In this document: positions 45,800 through 53,720 of the stretch, in pieces
Position numbering within the stretch: position 1 is the first letter of the stretch
How the letters are laid out: every line of letters begins with the position of its first letter
Assembly (NCBI GenBank): GCA_008933615.1
Contig: WBUR01000014.1
Span: 1 to 64,000 of the forward strand
Reading direction: 5' to 3'
DNA: 64,000 bases
Source: a bacterium
GTDB lineage: Bacteria > CLD3 > SB21
Program-made: the position numbers and the translations under genes
The notes under the pieces: generated by a model
Told to the model about the DNA's origin: nothing
The model's input: the letters and a program-made list of their open reading frames with translations, nothing else
Database searches by the model: none

Positions 45800-47860
45800 C
45801 TAAAATACGGCCGAAGGTGGCGCAGGTTCATCCGGTTTACCTGCATTCTTTATCGGAATCTGAATAAGTATGAATGTAATAAACGCAAACACAGCCAGAC
45901 TGGTAATAAATGACGGCTGCTGGAATATCGCAAACAGCGGAATTTCGAGAAACGCGAGCGTCGCAAAGACCAGCCCAACCAGCGCCTCTCCTGCAATGAG
46001 TCCTGCAGCGAGCAATACGCCCGTATTTTCAACGCGCGCTTTCTGCGCGTCGTTATGGTTTCTCTTCACGTTAAACTTTTCCACGCCGCCTTTGATAAGG
46101 CCGCCGATGAAAATCGCAAACGTTGTTTCCAATGGCAGATACATACCGACGCTGACCAGCATCGGGCTTTTGACCTGCATCAGAATGAACGCAGCGCCCA
46201 TAAGCATACCGACGATGATCAACGGCCAAGCCATATCACCGCGAACGATTCCCTGCGACAGCAGAGCCATCAAACTTGCCTGAGGAGCGGGTAATTTAGC
46301 GCCGCCAAATCCGCCTTCATATGGCGGATCGGCCATTCTTCCGGCATTAATATCGCCTTGCTGTAACACAACCAACGGCAGGAACATTACAAACGAAGAA
46401 AGAAGAACGCCCAAGAGGTCGCCCATCTGCATTTTCCATGGCGTGCCGCCGAGGATGTGCCCCACCTTGAGATCCTGCAACATTTCGCCTGCAACGGCTG
46501 CAGATACGCAAACGACTGCCGCAACGCCCAACACGGCTGCAACGCCGGTCATGCCTTTCATTCCGAGCGCGACCATCAGGATCGCGGCAACCAGCAGTGT
46601 GGATAATGTCAATCCGCTAATCGGATTATTGCTGGAACCGATAATTCCAACTAAATAACCTGACACGGCGGCAAAGAAGAATCCGGCAACGATCATAACA
46701 ACCGTTGCGACTAATGCGGCAACAACATCTTGTGCAAAATAATAATAAATGAAAAAGGTCGCAACCGCGGAGGCTAATATTCCAAAAATGATCCAGTTAA
46801 ATTTAATGTCCTGTTCAGTACGGATCGCCGTTTGTCCGCCGGTGGCCGCCTTTTTCACGTCGCTGACGGAACGTTTAATACCGGTGATAAGGCTGTTACG
46901 CATTCTAAACAGCGTATAACCGGCGCCGACCAACATGCCGCCGATCGCAATCGGACGAACGATAAATTTCCAAACATTGGTTGACATCGTGATCCAGGAA
47001 GCTTCGTCCGGCAATTGACCCGCCTGAAATAACGCAGGCATAAGTGACGGAGCCAAAAAGTAGGTAATGATCGGAACCAGAAGCCCCCATGCAAGTAGTC
47101 CGCCGCTGAAGTTAAGCGATGCGAGTTTCGGCCCTATGATATATCCCACGCCGATGTATGCCGGGCTTACGCCGGGCGAACTCAATACCATACCGCCCTC
47201 TGCAGTGGCATTTCCGCTCGCGCGCAAAGGTATCGCCGTCTTAGCGAAAGAAAGAAAGTGTTCCCACGACGTAGCAAAAAACTTCAGTTGTCCCAAAACC
47301 TGGACAAGCGCGCCGACACCCATGGCGCCAAAAAGAAACTTCGCGCCGGTGCCGCCGCTGCGGCCCGCTTTGTGAATTTCCGCCGCTGCAACTGATTCCG
47401 GAAATGGCAGCTCCACATCCTCCACCATGACCCGGCGCAGCAGTGCAACAAACATAATACCTAGTACACCGCCTGCAAACATAATCGCGGAAGCAATCAG
47501 GTAATTTTGAACGGTGTCAAATTCCAGCCAGATACCTGCAATAAAAAATGCCGGGATCGTAAAAATTGCTCCAGCCGCAATCGATTCACCGATCGATCCT
47601 ACGGTTCGGGCAAAGTTTTCTTCTAAGATCGTTCCTTTCATAATACGCAGAAGGGCCATACCGATAACGGCCGCGGGATACGTTGCCGCGATCGTCATGC
47701 CGGCCTTCAGACCGAGATAGGCATTTGCCGCGCCCAAAACAACGCTCATCACCAGACCGATGATCAACGCGCGCAGTGTAAACTCCGCCATCGAAGTTTC
47801 CGCTGCGACAAATGGTTTAAATTTGACTCCCTGCCCTCCCGATGATTGACTATCAGACAT
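45800..47860 (-). CDS. OPT-family oligopeptide transporter
   Basis: 686 residues from the ATG at 47860, chosen because AAGGAG lies six bases upstream. It has 14 or more hydrophobic segments. The N-terminal segment NAYLGLKAGMTIAATYPAAV, the loop PFPESVAAAEIHKAG and NNPISGLTL match the OPT family of proton-coupled oligopeptide (or metal-chelate) transporters. Placed at the head of the PqqD-PepD-MFS operon, peptide uptake is the simplest reading; some relatives move metal chelates. Confidence 0.92.
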   Translation of the reverse strand: MSDSQSSGGQGVKFKPFVAAETSMAEFTLRALIIGLVMSVVLGAANAYLGLKAGMTIAATYPAAVIGMALLRIMKGTILEENFARTVGSIGESIAAGAIFTIPAFFIAGIWLEFDTVQNYLIASAIMFAGGVLGIMFVALLRRVMVEDVELPFPESVAAAEIHKAGRSGGTGAKFLFGAMGVGALVQVLGQLKFFATSWEHFLSFAKTAIPLRASGNATAEGGMVLSSPGVSPAYIGVGYIIGPKLASLNFSGGLLAWGLLVPIITYFLAPSLMPALFQAGQLPDEASWITMSTNVWKFIVRPIAIGGMLVGAGYTLFRMRNSLITGIKRSVSDVKKAATGGQTAIRTEQDIKFNWIIFGILASAVATFFIYYYFAQDVVAALVATVVMIVAGFFFAAVSGYLVGIIGSSNNPISGLTLSTLLVAAILMVALGMKGMTGVAAVLGVAAVVCVSAAVAGEMLQDLKVGHILGGTPWKMQMGDLLGVLLSSFVMFLPLVVLQQGDINAGRMADPPYEGGFGGAKLPAPQASLMALLSQGIVRGDMAWPLIIVGMLMGAAFILMQVKSPMLVSVGMYLPLETTFAIFIGGLIKGGVEKFNVKRNHNDAQKARVENTGVLLAAGLIAGEALVGLVFATLAFLEIPLFAIFQQPSFITSLAVFAFITFILIQIPIKNAGKPDEPAPPSAVF

Positions 47861-48071
47861 GTTCATCTCCTTCAATTAGATTGGTATTTTGTTGCAAATT
47901 TTCATTACTGGAATAACCCAGAGGCGGGTTGTTTAATGCAGTAATCAACAAGAAATGAGATTTTGAAAAGTCGGTCAAAAATATAGAGACTGAAGTCTTG
48001 AAAGTCAATTTTTTTTTAGGGTTAAAACGTTTGTGTAAATAATAGTGACACCCGCGGTATCTCAAAAATGA

Positions 48072-48100
48072 TTGATTTTATAATTAAATATAAATAAAAT
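48072..48100 (+). promoter_or_regulatory. Promoter for the receiver-domain gene
   Basis: TTGATT (48072-48077), 17 bp, TAAAAT (48095-48100), 43 bp before the ATG at 48143. The 47876-48142 gap holds nothing else supported. Confidence 0.5.
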
Positions 48101-48142
48101 GCGGTTAATCCGGGACGAATTCAATTGAGTTAGAATAATGTT

Positions 48143-48652
48143 ATGGAAAAACCAAAAATATTGATCGTTGACGACGAAGTCGAAATTCTAAAAGTTCTTG
48201 TCAAAACGCTGGAAGACGATTATGAAGTGGTCACGACCGCGCGCGCCAAAGAAGCCTTGGACTTGATCGACGATGCAGTGCAGGTCATTCTTTCGGACCA
48301 ACGTATGCCGGAGATGACGGGATCGGAGTTTTTTAAAAGTGTTCGAGAGAAGCATCCGAACGTCGTGCGGATCATTATGTCCGGTTATTCGGATATGAAC
48401 GCGCTGATCAGTTCGGTGAATGACGGCGAAATATTCCGTTATATCAGCAAGCCGTGGGAGCTTCAGGATCTGCTTGACACACTCCAACTGGCCGTAGCAA
48501 AGTATAAAGAGAACATATCCCATGCTAAACTCGTCGACGAAAACAAACACCTCATTGAACGTAACCGCGAAGTAGCTAACCGGCTCACACAAACCATGGA
48601 AGAACTCAAACGGGTTCAAACACAACTCGAACAGTTGAATAAAAAAACTTGA
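48143..48652 (+). CDS. Single-domain response regulator with coiled-coil tail
   Basis: 169 residues. The receiver domain (1-125) has the acidic pair VDDE, the phospho-acceptor Asp in LSDQRMPEMTG, and the Lys in ISKPWE, a pattern shared with RpfG/HD-GYP regulators. Instead of an output domain there is a long helix (about 125-168, VANRLTQTMEELKRVQTQLE) likely to be a coiled coil. It probably signals through protein contacts. The radical SAM gene follows 25 bp downstream on the same strand, so both are probably co-expressed. Confidence 0.85.
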   Translation: MEKPKILIVDDEVEILKVLVKTLEDDYEVVTTARAKEALDLIDDAVQVILSDQRMPEMTGSEFFKSVREKHPNVVRIIMSGYSDMNALISSVNDGEIFRYISKPWELQDLLDTLQLAVAKYKENISHAKLVDENKHLIERNREVANRLTQTMEELKRVQTQLEQLNKKT

Positions 48653-48677
48653 CCACGTTTTTTCCCACCATTAGAGT

Positions 48678-49955
48678 ATGAAAACACCTCAAATTCTGGT
48701 CAGCGATGATCAAGGAAATATTTTTGATCTTCCGAATTACCGGATGGCGGGACGAAGCGCGCGCGACACAGTTGAAATTGATCCAAACGGATTGATCGAA
48801 TTACCGCAGGGATCGCAATTGTTTTTTCTGCCCGGACGAAAGGCCGTCGGATACCATTCCAAGACCAGACGTAAAACGGTGATTGACGATCACTTCGCCG
48901 TTGCGGCCTATATTCCGCCGTCGTACACTCATTTTCTTATGGCCGCGTATGTGATGACTCCGGAAGCTCCGCGTCTTCCGCTTCACTCCTATACCGCCGT
49001 GGGTTGGCTCAACGGAAAATTTTATGTTCCGGCCGTTCATGTCGACCAAGACATCAAACAGCTCCCAACGTCGTTTGATGATGACGATGTGAAAGAAAAA
49101 GTAAATAATACCATTCGTTCATTTCCAGGCAACCGGCTTATCGCCCATCATGGGCGGGTGTGTGCGATCGAATACGGATGTCCCAATGCCAAAAATTTTT
49201 TTCTTAACCGGTGGGAAGCGCCTATTGCCGTCGCATCGGCATGTAATGCAAATTGCATCGGATGTATTTCCTTCCAGCCGAAGGAATCCGTTTCATCTCC
49301 GCAGCAACGTCTCAATTTTGTTCCGACCGTGGAAGAGATCGTCGAGTTAGCTGTACCTCATCTTGAGACAGCCGAGAGGGCGATCATTAGTTTCGGCCAG
49401 GGTTGTGAAGGCGAACCTTTGCTTCAGGGCGCGCTGATAGAAAAATCCATTCGTGAAATTCGTAAACAAACTGCGCGGGGCATTCTGCATATCAATACCA
49501 ACGGCAGCAAGCCGGATGTGATCGAACGGCTGTTCGAAGCCGGGCTGGACAGCATTCGCGTCAGCACGAATAGCGCGCAGGCGGAATTATACCATCGTTA
49601 TTACAAACCCAATAATTACCGTTTCGAAGACATAGTAACGTCCCTTAAAGCTGCGCGTTCATCCGGCAAATTTGCATCCATTAATTATTTTGTTTTTCCA
49701 GGCATCACGGACAGTGAAAAAGAATCGGATGCGCTTTTGAATTTAATAAACCGGACGCAGGTTCATCTTATTCAATGGCGTAATTTTAATATCGACCCGG
49801 AATGTTACCTCACAGACGTTTGTTACGATTATTACTCAAAACCCATTGGCGTTCACGCGCTGATGAATAAAATTCGCGATCAATTCCCTCATGTTCAATT
49901 TGGCTATCTCAATAAATGTTCGGACGATATTGAAAGAATAGTATCATATGCTTAA
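48678..49955 (+). CDS. Radical SAM protein of unknown substrate
   Basis: 425 residues. Cluster motif CNANCIGC: Cys189, Cys193, Cys196. The preceding 185 residues form an N-terminal domain without a family I recognise. The barrel continues with QGCEGEPLLQGALIEKSI and HINTNGS, which look like SAM-binding parts of MoaA-like enzymes, and the Cys near the end (NKCSDD) may be an extra ligand. No SPASM domain is obvious. The receiver-domain gene is directly upstream. Confidence 0.82.
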   Translation: MKTPQILVSDDQGNIFDLPNYRMAGRSARDTVEIDPNGLIELPQGSQLFFLPGRKAVGYHSKTRRKTVIDDHFAVAAYIPPSYTHFLMAAYVMTPEAPRLPLHSYTAVGWLNGKFYVPAVHVDQDIKQLPTSFDDDDVKEKVNNTIRSFPGNRLIAHHGRVCAIEYGCPNAKNFFLNRWEAPIAVASACNANCIGCISFQPKESVSSPQQRLNFVPTVEEIVELAVPHLETAERAIISFGQGCEGEPLLQGALIEKSIREIRKQTARGILHINTNGSKPDVIERLFEAGLDSIRVSTNSAQAELYHRYYKPNNYRFEDIVTSLKAARSSGKFASINYFVFPGITDSEKESDALLNLINRTQVHLIQWRNFNIDPECYLTDVCYDYYSKPIGVHALMNKIRDQFPHVQFGYLNKCSDDIERIVSYA

Positions 49956-49968
49956 AAGCGTATATTAA

Positions 49969-50045
49969 GCCACGAATGACACGAATAACTTTTTGAGTTG
50001 GGGAATTCCGAAATAGATTTTTTGTGTGTGTTTCGTGTGTAATTA
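49969..50045. repeat. Degenerate CCACGAA-type fold-back repeat C
   Basis: CCACGAATGACACGAATAAC and the right arm TTTGTGTGTGTTTCGTGTGT are loosely complementary. Same kind as repeats A and B. Confidence 0.5.
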
Positions 50046-50072
50046 TCCATTTTAGTTATTTAAGGAAACCCT

Positions 50073-51710
50073 ATGACGATATCTTTTAAAGACATGCCGA
50101 AAATGACGTCTAAATTATTTCTGGATTATCTGTACTATTTTTCTAAAGTCCAAAATTTTTATTCCGGTGATTTCAGAAATACGGATTCGATTCAGAGTAA
50201 ACTCAGCGAGATCAGTTCAAAAAACCATGTAAACCGGCTATTATTAACAGAGACGCTGGTTAAGCAAAATAAGTTATTTGGAAACTCAGAAAAATCGTTA
50301 CAGAATATTGAATTGCTAAAACAAGCCAATACGGTGGCTATCGTCACGGGCCAGCAAATGGGTGTTTTCGGCGGTCCATTATACACAATATACAAGGCCA
50401 TGGGAACGGTCAAACTGTGTGAATCGTTTCAGCAGCAATTTCCGGATTATAATTTCATTCCTGTTTTTTGGATGGAACTGGAAGATCACGATTTCGAGGA
50501 AATTCGTTCTATTCAACTATTTAACATTGACAACGAGATCAAATCCATTGCATATGACGGCGATGACGCAGAGAACAAATCAAGAAGCCCGGTCAATTCG
50601 ATAGTCCTGAATGAAGACATTCAGCGCATGATGCAGGAAATAAAATCTACACTTAATCCGACCGATTTTTCAGGTGAATTATTTTTAAAATTAGAATCCG
50701 CCTATCAAAACGGGAAAAGCATCTCCGAGGCGTTTGGCCTCTGGATGGCTGCATTGCTTGGTAAATACGGACTTGTTCTGATGGATCCATCCGACGCTGT
50801 ATTCAAAAAAATGGCGATTCCCGTATTTAAAAAAGAATTAGAAAATTCCGCTGCCATACACAACCTGCTTATGGCACAAAATGCATCTCTCAAGTCAAGC
50901 GGTTATGATGTGCAGGTTGAAAACGAGCCGACGAATTTGTTTTTGCGAGACGAAGTAAATTCTAAGCATCCGCTTAACAAAAACGGACTTAACAAATTTA
51001 AGATTCGCTCCGAAGACGCCGTGTCTCATCGGGACAGTCTGATGACATTGATAGAAACCGAACCGGGGCGTTTCATTCCTAATGTAATTCTGCGCCCGAT
51101 CGTTCAAGATCACCTGTTACCCACCTTCGCGTATGTCGGCGGGCCATCGGAGATTGCTTATTTTGCACAGTTTAAAACCATTTACGAATTTTTCGAAATT
51201 CCGCAACCGATGATCATTCCGCGTCCTTTTATAACGATCCTCGAAAAGAAAATCAAGAAAGTGACAGACAAATACGGCATAAGCGTAACGGATATCTTTA
51301 ATAAGAAAAGCCGTATTGTAGATGAAGCGGCGACAGGAGACTCGCAATCATCTGCTTCAGGTCAACTTGACTCATTGCTGACCCAGATTCACAGCCAATT
51401 TTCCACGCTTGAAAAAAGCCTCGTGTCCGTTGATGCCAGCCTGAAAGGCGCTTCCGAAACGGCGCTGGATAAAATTGAAAAAGCTATAAAAGTTCTAAAG
51501 GAAAAAACGGGCGATGCTGAAAAAAGAAAAAATGAACTCACGCACAGCCAACTGACCAAGGCCATACGTCATATTTTGCCCCAGGATCAATTTCAGGAAA
51601 GAGAGATCAATGCCTTGTACTACGTTAACAAATACGGCTTCGATTTTCTCAACACCCTACATGAAAACATGGACGTTTCTGCCATCGGTCATCAGATCGT
51701 GGAATTATGA
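50073..51710 (+). CDS. bshC: BshC, putative bacillithiol cysteine-adding enzyme
   Basis: 545 residues, the usual size. Strong family marks: VAIVTGQQMGVFGGPLYT, VFWMELEDHDFEEI and YVGGPSEIAYFAQFK. The C-terminal half holds a long coiled coil (about 425-500). BshC adds cysteine to glucosaminyl-malate in bacillithiol synthesis. BshA and BshB are not in the window. Presence suggests a bacillithiol-type low-molecular-weight thiol in this organism. Confidence 0.93.
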   Translation: MTISFKDMPKMTSKLFLDYLYYFSKVQNFYSGDFRNTDSIQSKLSEISSKNHVNRLLLTETLVKQNKLFGNSEKSLQNIELLKQANTVAIVTGQQMGVFGGPLYTIYKAMGTVKLCESFQQQFPDYNFIPVFWMELEDHDFEEIRSIQLFNIDNEIKSIAYDGDDAENKSRSPVNSIVLNEDIQRMMQEIKSTLNPTDFSGELFLKLESAYQNGKSISEAFGLWMAALLGKYGLVLMDPSDAVFKKMAIPVFKKELENSAAIHNLLMAQNASLKSSGYDVQVENEPTNLFLRDEVNSKHPLNKNGLNKFKIRSEDAVSHRDSLMTLIETEPGRFIPNVILRPIVQDHLLPTFAYVGGPSEIAYFAQFKTIYEFFEIPQPMIIPRPFITILEKKIKKVTDKYGISVTDIFNKKSRIVDEAATGDSQSSASGQLDSLLTQIHSQFSTLEKSLVSVDASLKGASETALDKIEKAIKVLKEKTGDAEKRKNELTHSQLTKAIRHILPQDQFQEREINALYYVNKYGFDFLNTLHENMDVSAIGHQIVEL

Positions 51711-51753
51711 TTTCCTGCTAAAACCTTTGCATTTTTTTTTGATTTTGCCTACT

Positions 51754-51781
51754 TTGATTGATAGTTCCTATCTGATATAAC
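51754..51781 (+). promoter_or_regulatory. Promoter for the acyl-CoA ligase gene
   Basis: TTGATT (51754-51759), 16 bp, TATAAC (51776-51781), 97 bp before the start. Confidence 0.5.
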
Positions 51782-51877
51782 TCTTTGAATTACCGAGATT
51801 ATCATCTCTTTTACATATCACTCACTTTTTAGCAAGCTATTTACCTATCTATTAATTTCATTAACAGGAGTTATGTG

Positions 51878-53707
51878 ATGAATGCATCAACGCAAGCCGC
51901 CGTCACTTCATTGGCGCAATTGTTTTACAGGAGCGAGGCCAATTTCGGAAGCAAAGCAATGTACATGAGTAAACGTAATGACGCCTACCGCACTCTGACT
52001 TATAACGAAGCCGGGGTCATCATCCGTAACCTTGCTCTGGGCCTTGCGTCACTTGGAGTCAAGAAAGATGATAAAGTTTCTATCTTATGCCCGACACAGG
52101 AAGAATGGGCAATTGCAGACTTCGCCATTCTCTCCCTCGGCGCAGTCACCGTTCCGATCTATCCAAACCTGCCCGCAAAACAAGTTGAGTACATTATACA
52201 GAACTCCGATGCAAAAGCGGTTTTCGTTTCGGATCAGGAACAATTAGCTAAAATTATCGAGATAAAAAATAATTGTCCTTCGCTGACGCATGCCGTACTG
52301 GTGACTGCAGACGACAAGAAAAAAGATTATGTGATGCATTTCAGTGAATTGCAGGAAGCTGGAAAAAAATTCGGCGCCTCCCACCCGAATTATATCGAAG
52401 AGTGTCTCAAAAAAATATCTGCGAAAGATCTGGCGACGATTATTTACACATCCGGAACTACCGGCACACCCAAAGGCGTTATGCTGTCGCATAATAATCT
52501 TCTGACCAATTCTCAGACGGCGGTGACGGTTGCGAAGATCGGGCCGGACGATATTTTCCTGTCTTTTTTGCCTTTGGCGCATGTGTTTGAGCGTATGGCA
52601 GGACATTTTATGCCGATCTCCCAAGGCTGCGCTATCGCCTATGCCGAGAGTATTGAAAAAGTACCGCAAAATATGGGCGAAGTTCGACCAACCATTATGA
52701 CGGCCGTTCCCCGATTATATGAGAAAATCTATAACCGGGTGCAGGAGGGGCTTTTAACGGCTCCGGCATTGCGGAAGAAAATTTTCGGCTGGGCGATCAA
52801 GGTCGGCAAAGAAGCGCGCGATACCGGCAAAAAAGGGTTTAGCTATAAACTGGCGCACAAACTCGTCTATTCTAAGCTTCATGCGCGATTTGGCGGACGT
52901 TTGCGGATTTTCGTTTCCGGCGGAGCGCCGTTATCCAAAGAGGTCGGAGAGTTCTTTGCTCACATGGGCATGATGATCCTTGAAGGATACGGACTGACGG
53001 AAACCTCTCCTATCATTACGGTCAATCGACCGGAATTATTTAAGCTCGGTACCGTCGGATGCATAATTGACGGAGTGGAGGCGCGTATCGCTCCGGACGG
53101 AGAAATTCTGACACGCGGCCCTCACGTCATGATGGGTTATTATAAAAATGAAGAAGCAACACGCGAAATGATCGACAAGGACGGATGGCTGCATACCGGA
53201 GATATCGGCTATTTCGATCATGATAATTATCTCGTCATTACCGACCGGAAGAAGAATCTGATCGTAACATCCGGCGGAAAGAATATTGCGCCGCAGCCGA
53301 TCGAGACGCTTCTCGTTACGATTCCCTACATTGAACAGGTTATGGTCATCGGCGATAACCGCAATTTCATCAGCGCGCTGGTAGTACCTAATCTCGATCA
53401 ACTGCGGAAGTACGCCAACGACCACCAGATTGCTTTTAACAGCGATGAGCAGTTGATCAGCAACAAAGATGTTTATAACATGGTTGACAAGCTAATCCAG
53501 GAAGCCCAGGATCATGCAGGTATTGCGCGGTATGAGAAGGTTCGTAAATTTGCGTTCCTGCCGAAAGCTTTCACTATCGAGAGCGGCGAACTCACGCCGA
53601 CATTAAAGATCAAACGTAACGTGATCACACAGAACTTTGTGAGCATTATTGAATCGCTTTACAATAAAGAAACCGAAAAATTAAACGAAGGTGACAGCAC
53701 CAACTAA
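51878..53707 (+). CDS. Long-chain acyl-CoA synthetase (AMP-binding family)
   Basis: 609 residues from the ATG at 51878 (AGGAG seven bases upstream; a GTG at 51875 is also possible). The AMP-binding P-loop YTSGTTGTPKG starts at residue 190, GYGLTETSP is at about 370, and the hinge Asp-Arg-Lys-Lys is in ITDRKKNLI. Activates fatty acids to acyl-CoA with ATP. The C-terminal NLDQLRKYANDH-containing insert is of the eukaryote-like long-chain subfamily. It lies 13 bp before the large orphan gene and is probably co-transcribed with it. Confidence 0.93.
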   Translation: MNASTQAAVTSLAQLFYRSEANFGSKAMYMSKRNDAYRTLTYNEAGVIIRNLALGLASLGVKKDDKVSILCPTQEEWAIADFAILSLGAVTVPIYPNLPAKQVEYIIQNSDAKAVFVSDQEQLAKIIEIKNNCPSLTHAVLVTADDKKKDYVMHFSELQEAGKKFGASHPNYIEECLKKISAKDLATIIYTSGTTGTPKGVMLSHNNLLTNSQTAVTVAKIGPDDIFLSFLPLAHVFERMAGHFMPISQGCAIAYAESIEKVPQNMGEVRPTIMTAVPRLYEKIYNRVQEGLLTAPALRKKIFGWAIKVGKEARDTGKKGFSYKLAHKLVYSKLHARFGGRLRIFVSGGAPLSKEVGEFFAHMGMMILEGYGLTETSPIITVNRPELFKLGTVGCIIDGVEARIAPDGEILTRGPHVMMGYYKNEEATREMIDKDGWLHTGDIGYFDHDNYLVITDRKKNLIVTSGGKNIAPQPIETLLVTIPYIEQVMVIGDNRNFISALVVPNLDQLRKYANDHQIAFNSDEQLISNKDVYNMVDKLIQEAQDHAGIARYEKVRKFAFLPKAFTIESGELTPTLKIKRNVITQNFVSIIESLYNKETEKLNEGDSTN

Positions 53708-53720
53708 CCATTGAAAGAAC

